Source: Fimbriimonas sp. (GTDB lineage: Bacteria; Armatimonadota; Fimbriimonadia; Fimbriimonadales; Fimbriimonadaceae). Taken from it: DNA of 64,000 nt. Of this stretch, positions 7,690 through 15,813 are shown piece after piece. Position 1 is the stretch's first letter. Each line of letters starts with the position of its first letter. The position numbers were made by a program, and so were the translations under genes. The stretch is from NCBI GenBank assembly GCA_031292555.1, contig JARLGV010000103.1, positions 1 to 64,000 of the forward strand, read 5' to 3'. Below the pieces are notes generated by a model. That model worked only from the letters and a program-made list of their open reading frames with translations, was not told the DNA's origin and did not search any database.

Positions 7690-8304
7690 ATGGAAAACCC
7701 TCAACCTATCACCATCCAGATCCACTTGGCCAACGGGCAAACGAGGGTGTTCAGTCAAGACATCCCAGAGTTCGTCACCACGATCTGCAACGACCTTGAT
7801 GGTCGGGTCTTTACTCAACCGACTCTGATCATCCAGGCCGAGGATAACGTCGTCGCCTTTTGCGGTCCCGCATTGATTGGCATTTCCATCCTCACCGACC
7901 AGATACCGAATTCCTTCAGCCTTCGCGAAAACAGGTCGAAAACCGTGGTTTCGCAGATCACGCAGGAGAACTTCCTCCTTCGGCGTCATCAGAACCGACC
8001 GAAAACCGAAGGCATTCGGAGCAGCATCCTTTCCGAAATCGTCTTTGTCAGTGGAGAGCACCTGTACCTGGAGTTTAGCGAAATCGCGATCGGCGGGATG
8101 GGGGAGCGAGCCGAGATGCATCACCTATTCTCGAATCCGTCCTTGGCATGTCGCAAGTTGGGAGGGGGATTTAGCCTCTGGAATACTGCCCAAATGGTGT
8201 CTTGGTCACACGCTCCCAAGTTGGAGACGCCGGACAACTCCTGGCACGCGGTCGAGGTCCTCGGAACGTCGAATGCGCCAACCAAGATCCTCAGCGTGGC
8301 CTGA
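7690..8304 (+). CDS. Uncharacterised protein
   Basis: 204 aa, with GAGAAG upstream of the ATG. No signal peptide or membrane segment. It begins with beta-rich sequence (ITIQIHLANGQTRVFSQDI) and has a His/Asn-rich C-terminal half. No motif that I recognise. It ends 75 nt before the oleate hydratase gene on the same strand and may be co-transcribed with it. Confidence 0.55.
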   Translation: MENPQPITIQIHLANGQTRVFSQDIPEFVTTICNDLDGRVFTQPTLIIQAEDNVVAFCGPALIGISILTDQIPNSFSLRENRSKTVVSQITQENFLLRRHQNRPKTEGIRSSILSEIVFVSGEHLYLEFSEIAIGGMGERAEMHHLFSNPSLACRKLGGGFSLWNTAQMVSWSHAPKLETPDNSWHAVEVLGTSNAPTKILSVA

Positions 8305-8379
8305 CGTCGGGCTGTCGGATAAGAACTTGACCTACCTGGGAGGCAACAAAACGCCCAGGAACCCCTTCGCGAGCATCCT

Positions 8380-9942
8380 ATGAATAAATACTATTTTGTC
8401 GGCAGCGGCATCGCTTCGTTGGCCGGTGCGGCCTACCTGATCAGAGACGCTGAGGCGCTCGGGAAGGAGATCACCATTTTCGAAGCGGCAGACGACGCCG
8501 GCGGCGCACTGGATGCCCACGGTTCTCCTCAATTGGGTTACTTCATGAGCGGGAGTCGAATGTTTGAGCACCACTACAATGCGACGCTCGATCTTCTGTC
8601 GTTCATTCCCTCCGTTAGCGATCCGCTTCTGTCGATCAAGGAAGAGACCGAACGGGTTGAGAAGGATGCCGAATGGCACAACAAGGCTCGCCTGATCAAT
8701 CTGGACGGTGTAACCGTCGACTTCCATCAGATGGGTTTTAGCGAGAGGGACCGCCTGGATCTGTTTGCCCTAATGGCGAGGACGGAGCACTCACTGGATT
8801 CAAAGCGCATCACGGATTGCTTCGATGAGCATTTCTTTCAGACCAACTTCTGGTTTGAGTGGTGCACGCTCTTCGCATTCGAGAGTTGGCACAGCGCCAT
8901 TGAGTTTCGCAGATATCTTCTGCGATTCATCCACCATTTCTCGACCATCGATACTCAAGAGGGCATCTTCCGCACGCGCTATAACCAATACGAGGCCATC
9001 GCCATGCCCATCGTGAAATGGCTACGCGACAAGGGTGTGGAATTCCGCATGGGCACGCGCGTTATCGATCTGGGTTTTGCCACCGACCCTGACTCGATCA
9101 CCGTGAACTCGCTGACAACGGTGAGCGGAGGGGTGACCCAAGAGATCCCGGTCGGAGAGGAAGACCTGGTGTTCGTAACAAACGGATCGATGACCGCCGA
9201 CAAGAGCTTTGGATCCATGACTATGGCGCCGACGCAGGCGGTAGGTGGCGAGGCCTGGAAGCTCTGGGAAGTCATGGCCGCCGGCCGCCCGGATTTCGGC
9301 AATCCAACAGTCTTCAATGGCCACATCGATGAATCGGCATGGGAGTCTTTTACCGTCACCGTCAGCGATCCGAAGTTCTTTCGACTGATGGAGGCTTACA
9401 CCGGATCTGCGCCCGGAAGGGGTGGGCTGCTAACATTCAAGGACTCTCAGTGGCTCCTCACTCTCTCGATCTTCAAGCAGCCGTTTTATGTCGATCAGCC
9501 GGCAGATGTATCGGTTTGGTGGGGTTATGGCCTCTACCTAGACAGGCCGGGAGATTATGTAAAGAAGCCGATGAAGGAATGCACGGGCATGGAGATCCTC
9601 GAGGAGGCTCTCGGGCATCTGCACTTCGACGACGATAGGGAAGCCATCCTCGCATCCTCGATCTGCATTCCGTGCATGATGCCTTACATCACCAGCCAGT
9701 TCCTGGTGAGGAAGCACGGCGATCGTCCGCAGGTCGTCCCCCCAAAATCCAAGAATCTGGCGTTCATCGGCCAATTCGCCGAATTGCCCGACGATGTGGT
9801 GTTCACGGTGGAGTACTCGGTTCGGTCGGCACAGATGGCCGTCTACACGCTACTCGATCTCGAAATGGAGCCTTCCACCTTCTATAAGGGGCAGTATGAC
9901 CTGGGCGTCCTGTGGGACGCGTTCAAGACGATGCTGCGGTGA
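8380..9942 (+). CDS. ohyA: Oleate hydratase (FAD-dependent, MCRA family)
   Basis: 520 aa. The N-terminal Rossmann motif (YYFVGSGIASLAGAAYLI) and the adjoining AGGALDAHG and SGSRMFEHHY segments are diagnostic of the myosin-cross-reactive-antigen/oleate hydratase family. Also present are RTRYNQYEAI and, near the C-terminus, FIGQFAELPDDVVFTVEYSV. These enzymes add water to the cis-9 double bond of unsaturated fatty acids to give 10-hydroxy acids, using FAD structurally. This copy is somewhat shorter than the usual 550-650 aa. Within a stress cluster it may detoxify or remodel unsaturated fatty acids. A terminator-like hairpin follows it. Confidence 0.93.
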   Translation: MNKYYFVGSGIASLAGAAYLIRDAEALGKEITIFEAADDAGGALDAHGSPQLGYFMSGSRMFEHHYNATLDLLSFIPSVSDPLLSIKEETERVEKDAEWHNKARLINLDGVTVDFHQMGFSERDRLDLFALMARTEHSLDSKRITDCFDEHFFQTNFWFEWCTLFAFESWHSAIEFRRYLLRFIHHFSTIDTQEGIFRTRYNQYEAIAMPIVKWLRDKGVEFRMGTRVIDLGFATDPDSITVNSLTTVSGGVTQEIPVGEEDLVFVTNGSMTADKSFGSMTMAPTQAVGGEAWKLWEVMAAGRPDFGNPTVFNGHIDESAWESFTVTVSDPKFFRLMEAYTGSAPGRGGLLTFKDSQWLLTLSIFKQPFYVDQPADVSVWWGYGLYLDRPGDYVKKPMKECTGMEILEEALGHLHFDDDREAILASSICIPCMMPYITSQFLVRKHGDRPQVVPPKSKNLAFIGQFAELPDDVVFTVEYSVRSAQMAVYTLLDLEMEPSTFYKGQYDLGVLWDAFKTMLR

Positions 9943-9972
9943 ACTAACTGAAGTCTATTCAGCTTCTAACTC

Positions 9973-10007
9973 CGGGTCCACAGGAGCATTCTGCTCCTGC
10001 GGGCCCG
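9973..10007 (+). terminator. Hairpin after oleate hydratase
   Basis: A 16-bp stem (arms 9973-9988 and 9992-10007, with wobble pairs) closes on a 3-nt loop TTC, 31 bases after the stop. Its stability fits a transcription terminator, though only a weak T-containing tract follows. Confidence 0.6.
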
Positions 10008-10773
10008 TCCTACATTCTGTAGCCTGGAATCGGGCATCGCATTGCGACGGCGAGGCCGGACGTCGTGTCGTTTATGTGGCAACCACGTGACAGGCAGTCA
10101 CTCTAGTCCGTGTTGGAAGGCAAATTTGCATTGGCTGGCATGTTCGTCTCTATCGGGACAGCAAGTCGGCAATCAGAGGCTACGCCGGAAGCCAGAAATG
10201 CCCGCTGTTGCTTCGGCCAACGTTCTTACGACGCAGGAACGAAGACGACAAGGCTGTAGACCGGTAAGGAACACAGGGTCCTTTGAGTGGCCAGGTGAGA
10301 TGACTTGCCTACCTGTCGCACGGCGCCCGATCGAAGAAGGCATTGCAGAACTCTTACCGGAAACTCGTTCGGCAGGCTGTCCCCTCGTCGTAGCCAATAT
10401 CCTTCGACACAAACATCCTTCGAGATGATGACGAATTCGTATTGACTAGACTGGGTCACATTGAAACCATACAGGATTTCTTTCGTAACGAATAGTCTGC
10501 TGATTTGTTGTCAGTAAATGATCTATGGAGAGCGGGACTAATACGCCTAGCGACTCAACTCATGTGCGGTTGCCATCCTTGTCGTCTCTGGAATATGGCT
10601 TGACCCTAAGCGGGAAGTCTCTAAGACACGGTAGTCGAAACCGATCGATTGCGGTAAGTTTCTGCCCAACATGCACCCCGCAGCAACATTGTATAGTCGC
10701 TACCGGGCGCATGATGGATCGCGCAGTATGCGAGATCTCGTTTACGAACTCGCATTGGTGAGGGGCCGAGAAG
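10008..10773. other. Long intergenic region with one doubtful small frame
   Basis: No gene is well supported here. The only protein-like frame is on the minus strand at 10226-10459 (77 aa, GTG start, containing GYWLRRGDSLPNEFPVRVLQ). It has no ribosome site and its C-terminus looks random. Other open frames on the plus strand have unnatural composition. Confidence 0.4.
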
Positions 10774-11463
10774 CTAGACGGCTACCAAGGACCATAGGAC
10801 CGTGAGTTCGTTGATCACCAACACGACTCCCGGTGCGGCCCAAGCAACCCGGTCGGCCTCCTCCCTCTCCGCAATCGTCCGCACTTTTCCGCTTAGCGTC
10901 ACCGTGTTTCCTGAGGTCTCGACGGTTACTTTGTCGGCATCGAGCATCGAGTTGCGCCTAAAGGCGGCATGGATATCCGATTCGATCGTTACGGCCGAGA
11001 GCTTTGGTTTGATGGCGATCAGATTGGAGACGCCTTTCACTCCCATTAGGTAGTGAACTGCCTGCTCCGCAGCGTTCTTCTGATTCCACCATTCGACATC
11101 ACCCTCTAGCGTAATCCAACCATCGCGAACGGTTACCTTGACTGCATCGTCTGGAACCGCAGGCGACAACTTGATTTGGTGGCCAGCGGAAGCGGCAATG
11201 TCCCCATCGTTTCGGGTCATCGATCCCGGTAGTCTGACTTGAATGGCGTCGGCGATGGAATGGACTCCTGTAACTCGCTTAGCCGCGCGAATTGCATTCG
11301 CTTTCTCCCAATAGGTAGACGTATAGCCATTGAGGGTAACAGTTCCGCCTTTTACCAAGACCCCAATATCGCTGGTCTTCACGCCTGGCTCATACTTGAG
11401 CTCAGATAGAATGTCGTCCTTTAGGTCAGCATCGCTGGTGCCTCTATTCATTGAAGTGTTCAT
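10774..11463 (-). CDS. Triple-BON-domain protein (paralogue 1)
   Basis: 229 aa from the ATG at 11463, which has AGAAGGA upstream; the longer frame is not supported. Three BON domains follow one another at about 12-75, 85-150 and 158-225. Typical strands are [38 protein letters not shown] and VETSGNTVTLSGKVRTIAER. There is no signal peptide, unlike OsmY, so it may be cytoplasmic. It has the same length and layout as the protein at 13699-14388. In the family such proteins are linked to osmotic and general stress; the exact ligand is unknown. Confidence 0.85.
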   Translation of the reverse strand: MNTSMNRGTSDADLKDDILSELKYEPGVKTSDIGVLVKGGTVTLNGYTSTYWEKANAIRAAKRVTGVHSIADAIQVRLPGSMTRNDGDIAASAGHQIKLSPAVPDDAVKVTVRDGWITLEGDVEWWNQKNAAEQAVHYLMGVKGVSNLIAIKPKLSAVTIESDIHAAFRRNSMLDADKVTVETSGNTVTLSGKVRTIAEREEADRVAWAAPGVVLVINELTVLWSLVAV

Positions 11464-11616
11464 CTGGGTCCTTCTTCCTTGCTGAGATATTCTCGGCATG
11501 CGAATAGATGGCTTGTCGAGAACCCCATTTGTTCCACCAAATTGCCAGACTTCCGGCACCCGGCATAGGAGGTTTGAATTCACGGTCGGGCGCCAGTCCA
11601 AGGACGCGATGCAGAG

Positions 11617-11859
11617 CTACTCGACGATATCTCGGAAGCTCGGATTGTCGTCCAGGATTTCCGAGACTACATGGTTCATCGGAGGATTCTGGGTGTCAAG
11701 TCCGTCGGAACCCGATACGTGCTGAAAGCGAAACTGCTCAGGCGTGATACCCCGCATATAGGCCTCTCGAAACGAGGTTTCGGGCAAGTCGTGGATCGTC
11801 ATGTCGATATCGGATTGGCAAGTGCCGTCCAGGTCGTCCATCCACTTGGCAAGGTTCAT
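11617..11859 (-). CDS. Small uncharacterised acidic protein
   Basis: 80 aa, with GGAG about 10 nt before the ATG. Acidic and Met/Asp-rich at the start (MNLAKWMDDLDGTCQSDIDM), with no signal, membrane helix or known motif. Supported by the ribosome site, the protein-like composition, and its place between two minus-strand stress-type genes. Confidence 0.5.
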   Translation of the reverse strand: MNLAKWMDDLDGTCQSDIDMTIHDLPETSFREAYMRGITPEQFRFQHVSGSDGLDTQNPPMNHVVSEILDDNPSFRDIVE

Positions 11860-12033
11860 GGTCTGCTGCTCCGTGCGACTCCTCTGGCTTCCGTGTGATC
11901 TGGATTCGGGAGGGATCGCCTAGTTCAGTGTTGCCGGAATTGCGCACTGTAATCCTGTCTTATAAATCCATGACAGCCTATTGTGAGACAGGGAGATGTC
12001 GGGCGCAGAAGCGCCCGATCTCGCGTGCATCAG

Positions 12034-12690
12034 CTATGCCGTTAAGTGCTCCCTTGCTTTCGCCAGGATTTCGCCCTCTGTCATGTGGTTTAGGTCTATC
12101 TTTACGACGCCGATCACGCGCTTGGCGAGGTTAGGGTCGTGCTTCAGGAGGTCCTGGAGAAACTCGTCGGATTCCCGGCTGGATCCGCTGCCGTCGCCAA
12201 GCACGAGTACTTCCTCGGCGCCTGCCAGCGCGTTTGCGATCTTCTCGAAATACTCGTGGTGTAGCCCGCTAGCGGAAGGGCGGGCATAGACATGATGAGT
12301 GTGAACGTGTCTCTCCCAGCCGTGCGGGTCACTCGGCTCGATGTGGATGGACTTCGATTCCGGCGACTCCGTTCGATAGATGCGTGCCTCGGCGTGGTCG
12401 AGCACCAGGAGACATTTGGCAGCCCCTTGCCGGATTTCGCTTTGAGTCTCCGAAGTCCGAAGGAACTTGCGTATGTCGGCGACCATGTCTTTGTCCGCTT
12501 CCTTGCCTTGAGGATCCAAAGTAACGGCATGCCCGTTTCGAATGAACTTCAGCTTTCCGTTCGGCTCGTCGACAACTTCTCCGAGGTGCCTGAACAGGGC
12601 CAGCAGGCCTCGCCACTCGATGTTGCCTGAGGTGGGGTGTCGGAAGACAGCATCGTAAGTGTGTTGGTCTTGTCCGGTAAGTTCTACCAT
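12034..12690 (-). CDS. HicA-like domain fused to bacterial release-factor-like (baeRF) domain
   Basis: 218 aa from the ATG at 12690, which has AGGAG 7 nt upstream. The N-terminal 70 residues resemble a HicA-type double-stranded-RNA-binding fold (YDAVFRHPTSGNIEWRGLLA, then GKLKFIRNGHAVTL). The C-terminal part resembles the third domain of archaeo-eukaryotic release-factor relatives found in bacteria: KCLLVLDHAEARIYR, then a glycine-rich EEVLVLGDGSGSS, and VIGVVKIDLNHMTEGEILAK. If so, it may act on stalled or hibernating ribosomes or on RNA. The domain calls come from pattern recognition and are moderate. It is next to Dps and BON genes, which fits a stress role. Confidence 0.6.
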   Translation of the reverse strand: MVELTGQDQHTYDAVFRHPTSGNIEWRGLLALFRHLGEVVDEPNGKLKFIRNGHAVTLDPQGKEADKDMVADIRKFLRTSETQSEIRQGAAKCLLVLDHAEARIYRTESPESKSIHIEPSDPHGWERHVHTHHVYARPSASGLHHEYFEKIANALAGAEEVLVLGDGSGSSRESDEFLQDLLKHDPNLAKRVIGVVKIDLNHMTEGEILAKAREHLTA

Positions 12691-12956
12691 TGGGAATCTC
12701 CTGTTTGCGTTCTCCCGCAGCGCTCGCGGGCCAAATGGGCGCCCCACCCTTTGGCTGGACCTCACCCACGATGTTTTGTGTAACGGTTACCCATCAGTCT
12801 TGTCGATGCGCGCAGACAGTGCCAGTCCGGCTCAGCACCGTCATCCGATACGTGTCCTCAAAAGGTCATGCACGGGCAGGCAGACACAAAAGAGCGGACT
12901 CGCGTCAATCTTGGCCGCAGGCTAGCCTTTCTTGTAACCGCTAGGGGGGGGTCTGT

Positions 12957-13460
12957 ATGGCTATCGCCGAACAAAACGAATTATTCAACGCTACGCTCGC
13001 GACGGTGGACGGCCGCCAGCGCGAGACGAATCACAAGGCTCTTCAACCGATCCTTTACGACTTGATCGCACTTGGCCGTGTACTCAAGCAGCTTCACTGG
13101 AACGTCGTGGGTCCCAGTTTCAGGTCGATTCATTTGCATCTGGATGAGATCTATGCGACCGTCGATGGAGCGGTCGACGAGGTCGCAGAAAGGATTGCCG
13201 CGACAGGGCATAGCCCTAACGGCCGGATGCGTGACGTTTTTGACAACACGGAGATCGAGGACGTACCTGTAGGCTTTCTGCGTGATTCGGACGTACTCGT
13301 CTTGGCCGAACACGCGGTCCGGCGAGTCGTGGATTTCGTTCGCGTTCGTACGCAGGAGATCGAGCAGATCGACACTGCGACGGCCGACATGCTCCACAAG
13401 ATCGCTCTGGATTTGGAGAAGCACCACTGGATGCTTGCCGCTCAGCGCATAGATGGATGA
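12957..13460 (+). CDS. dps: Dps-family DNA-protection ferritin
   Basis: 167 aa with a strong GGGGGGG ribosome site. The four ferroxidase ligands have exactly the Dps spacing: His47, His59, Asp74 and Glu78 (H-12-H-15-D-4-E), within LHWNVVGPSFRSIHLHLDEI and VDEVAERI. Dps proteins form 12-subunit shells that oxidise Fe(II) with hydrogen peroxide and often bind DNA. The N-terminus has only modest positive charge, so DNA binding is not certain. It ends just before a strong intrinsic terminator, so it is probably monocistronic. Confidence 0.93.
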   Translation: MAIAEQNELFNATLATVDGRQRETNHKALQPILYDLIALGRVLKQLHWNVVGPSFRSIHLHLDEIYATVDGAVDEVAERIAATGHSPNGRMRDVFDNTEIEDVPVGFLRDSDVLVLAEHAVRRVVDFVRVRTQEIEQIDTATADMLHKIALDLEKHHWMLAAQRIDG

Positions 13461-13496
13461 TCTTTCGCACGAGTGGTTAGGTTTCTCAAAGGCGCT

Positions 13497-13535
13497 GACG
13501 AAGCCGACAAGTTACTTGCCGGCTTCGTCGTTTTC
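13497..13535 (+). terminator. Intrinsic terminator after dps
   Basis: GACGAAGCCGACAAG (13497-13511) pairs with CTTGCCGGCTTCGTC (13515-13529), with one mismatch and a 3-nt loop, followed by GTTTTCC. It lies 37 nt past the dps stop. Confidence 0.85.
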
Positions 13536-13646
13536 CGTCCCGGTTCTTGCTCGCCGTGTTCGGCCATTGGCCGACGAGGCGAGGGGGGCGATTCGCAGGC
13601 GGCAGCGTCACTCATTACGCCACCGGTCGCGGCTGTCCACAGAGGT

Positions 13647-13688
13647 CCTCAACCTTAGCTTCCCTTCCATGGGTCGCTAAGGTTGAGG
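13647..13688. terminator. Perfect 13-bp hairpin, probable terminator of the minus-strand BON gene
   Basis: CCTCAACCTTAGC (13647-13659) and GCTAAGGTTGAGG (13676-13688) are exact complements with a 16-nt loop. It sits 10 nt past the stop of the triple-BON gene and faces the dps terminator. No T-run follows on either strand, so a protein site is an alternative. Confidence 0.5.
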
Positions 13689-13698
13689 AGCCTGTTTG

Positions 13699-14388
13699 CT
13701 AGGCGCCCAACCAGCCCCAGTGGACGGTGAGCATGTTGTCAACGGAGGTTACGCCCGGTGCAGCCCAAGCCGTTCGTCCCGCTTCCTCTTTCTCGGCATA
13801 GGTTCGCACCTTGCCGCGCAGCGTTACGCAGTTTCCCGACGTCGAGACGGCGACCTCGTTGGAATCCAGCATGGCGCTTCTCCTGAATGCGGCCTGAATG
13901 TCCGATTCGATCGCCATAGCGGAGACCTTGGGTTTGATGCATATCTCGTTGGAGACCCCCTTGACTCCCGAGAGGTAGTGAACCGCGCTCTCGGCGGCGG
14001 TCTTCTGATACCACCACTCGACGTCGCCCTCCAACGTGATCCAGCCTTCGCGGACGGTTACCTTGACCGCATCGGCGGGGACAGAGGGAGACCATTTGAT
14101 TTGCTGGCCTGCCGCCTCTGCAACGTCTCCATCGGTGCGGTTCAGTGAGCCGGGCAGCTTGACTTGAATGTCATCGGCAATGGCGTTGACGCCAACAACA
14201 CGCTTGGCCGCGCGTACGGCATGCGACTTCTCCCAATAGCTGGTCACGAACCCATTGAGGGTTACTGTTCCATCCTTTACGAGGACTCCGATATCGCTGG
14301 TTTTGACGCTAGGCTCATACTTGAGCTCGGATAGGATGTCATTCTTGAGGTCAACGTCGGTGATGCACTTACTGGTCGTTGAGTTCAT
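13699..14388 (-). CDS. Triple-BON-domain protein (paralogue 2)
   Basis: 229 aa, exactly the length of the protein at 10774-11463, and alignable along its whole length. Shared stretches include [28 protein letters not shown]-type helices and [20 protein letters not shown] lies about 11 nt before the ATG. Three BON domains occur in the same places. The pair arose by duplication, and the genes between them (HicA-baeRF, dps) have no duplicates. No signal peptide. Confidence 0.87.
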   Translation of the reverse strand: MNSTTSKCITDVDLKNDILSELKYEPSVKTSDIGVLVKDGTVTLNGFVTSYWEKSHAVRAAKRVVGVNAIADDIQVKLPGSLNRTDGDVAEAAGQQIKWSPSVPADAVKVTVREGWITLEGDVEWWYQKTAAESAVHYLSGVKGVSNEICIKPKVSAMAIESDIQAAFRRSAMLDSNEVAVSTSGNCVTLRGKVRTYAEKEEAGRTAWAAPGVTSVDNMLTVHWGWLGA

Positions 14389-14682
14389 GGGTGGGTTTGC
14401 TCCTTTGCTGCGTTCGTCGCGGCATGCCAGCTTTGGGCGTCGAAAGCGATCCTTGTTCCACCCGAAGCCGGCGTTACGTTCCCAGCATGGGAGGCTCTTG
14501 AGCCGATGAACAAGTCCACCTCTGCCCTGTCAGCGCAACGGCTGTCAGCCCTCCAGAGACAGCGACCAGCGTCAAGGCATCAGCAAGGGCGCATGTTATC
14601 TGAGACTCGCCGAAACTCGGTATCGTGGGGGCATGTGGCAACGCGCGAAGGTGATCCGGCAGACCTCGCTACGAGGTCGGTG

Positions 14683-15774
14683 ATGAAGATCGTCAAAGCC
14701 CCCGAAAGCATGACGTCCAAGGAGCGCGTCATGGCCGCCTTCGCCCATTCGAAGGTCGATCGCGTCCCGATCGATTACTTGTGTAATTCCGGCATCGATG
14801 CGCGCCTTAAGTCGGCATTGGGGATCGGCGCTGACGACCACGAATCGCTTCGCCAGGCCCTTGGTGTCGACTTCCGGGGGACCGGGCCGTGGTTTGCCGG
14901 GCCGAAGCGGTTCGCAGACATCCTCGGCCGGCATATCGACCCGGTGTACGGGATTCGCACTTGTTGGATCGAGCACGAATCCGGCGGCTATTGGGATTTC
15001 TGCGACTTTCCGCTGCGCGATGCCTCGCAAGAGGAAGTCGACGCATGGCCGTTGGCGAGCGCCGACGACTTCGACTATTCGACGCTTGAGGGGCAGGTGC
15101 GCCGCTACGAGGGGTACGCCCTCTATTACGGCGATGCCGGGCTTGGCGACATTATCAACTCCACGGGCATGCTTCGTACGATGGAGCAGGTGCTGGTCGA
15201 CCTTATCACGGACGATCCGGCCGGTCTGCGACTGATCGACCGAAAGATCGACCTGCAGCTAGAGGTCATGCGCCGGTCGCTTGAGCGCATCGGTGGGCGG
15301 ATCGATTTTGTCTGGATGGGCGAAGACCTCGGCACCCAGATTGCGCCTCTCGTAAGCGTCGACCTGTTCCGCAGGCATATCCGGCCGCGGCACCAGAAGA
15401 TCATCGACCTGGCCCACTCGTTTGGCTTGCCCGTCATGACGCACACCTGCGGATCGAGTTCTTGGGCATACGAAGACTTCATCGAGATGGGTGTGAGCGC
15501 CGTCGACACGCTTCAGCCGGAAGCCCACGACATGAGCCCCCAGTATTTGAAGGAGCGATTCGGATCAAGGCTGATGCTGCACGGCTGTATCAGCACCGCC
15601 GGGCCGGTGGCGTACGGAACTGTCGAAGATGTGCGCCGCGACGTCAGCGAGAAACTGGAGATCCTGATGCCGGGTGGAGGCTATTGCCTCTCACCCACGC
15701 ATCAGCTGCAAGACAACTCTCCGGTCGAGAATGTCATCGCGATGTACCAAACCGCCCATGATCTCGGGCGCTAG
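14683..15774 (+). CDS. Uroporphyrinogen decarboxylase/MtaA-family protein
   Basis: 363 aa from the ATG at 14683, which has GAGGT 6 nt upstream; the extra 59 residues of a longer frame look unlike a protein. The start MTSKERVMAAFAHSKVDRVP is typical of the family. The zinc-type His-X-Cys (MTHTCGSS) and a later Cys (LMLHGCIS) match MtaA/MtbA-type corrinoid methyltransferase relatives rather than HemE. So it is probably a methyl-transfer enzyme, but no corrinoid protein gene lies nearby and the substrate is unknown. A short CCTGGG/CCCAGG hairpin (15791-15813) separates it from the convergent ankyrin gene. Confidence 0.8.
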   Translation: MKIVKAPESMTSKERVMAAFAHSKVDRVPIDYLCNSGIDARLKSALGIGADDHESLRQALGVDFRGTGPWFAGPKRFADILGRHIDPVYGIRTCWIEHESGGYWDFCDFPLRDASQEEVDAWPLASADDFDYSTLEGQVRRYEGYALYYGDAGLGDIINSTGMLRTMEQVLVDLITDDPAGLRLIDRKIDLQLEVMRRSLERIGGRIDFVWMGEDLGTQIAPLVSVDLFRRHIRPRHQKIIDLAHSFGLPVMTHTCGSSSWAYEDFIEMGVSAVDTLQPEAHDMSPQYLKERFGSRLMLHGCISTAGPVAYGTVEDVRRDVSEKLEILMPGGGYCLSPTHQLQDNSPVENVIAMYQTAHDLGR

Positions 15775-15813
15775 CCGTCGCGCCTCGAATCCTGGGTTGC
15801 CAATCCGCCCAGG

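Noticed and set aside
10042-10761. Several open frames in the gap after oleate hydratase
   Set aside because: No ribosome sites, high Cys/Arg/Ser content; only 10226-10459 is even faintly protein-like.
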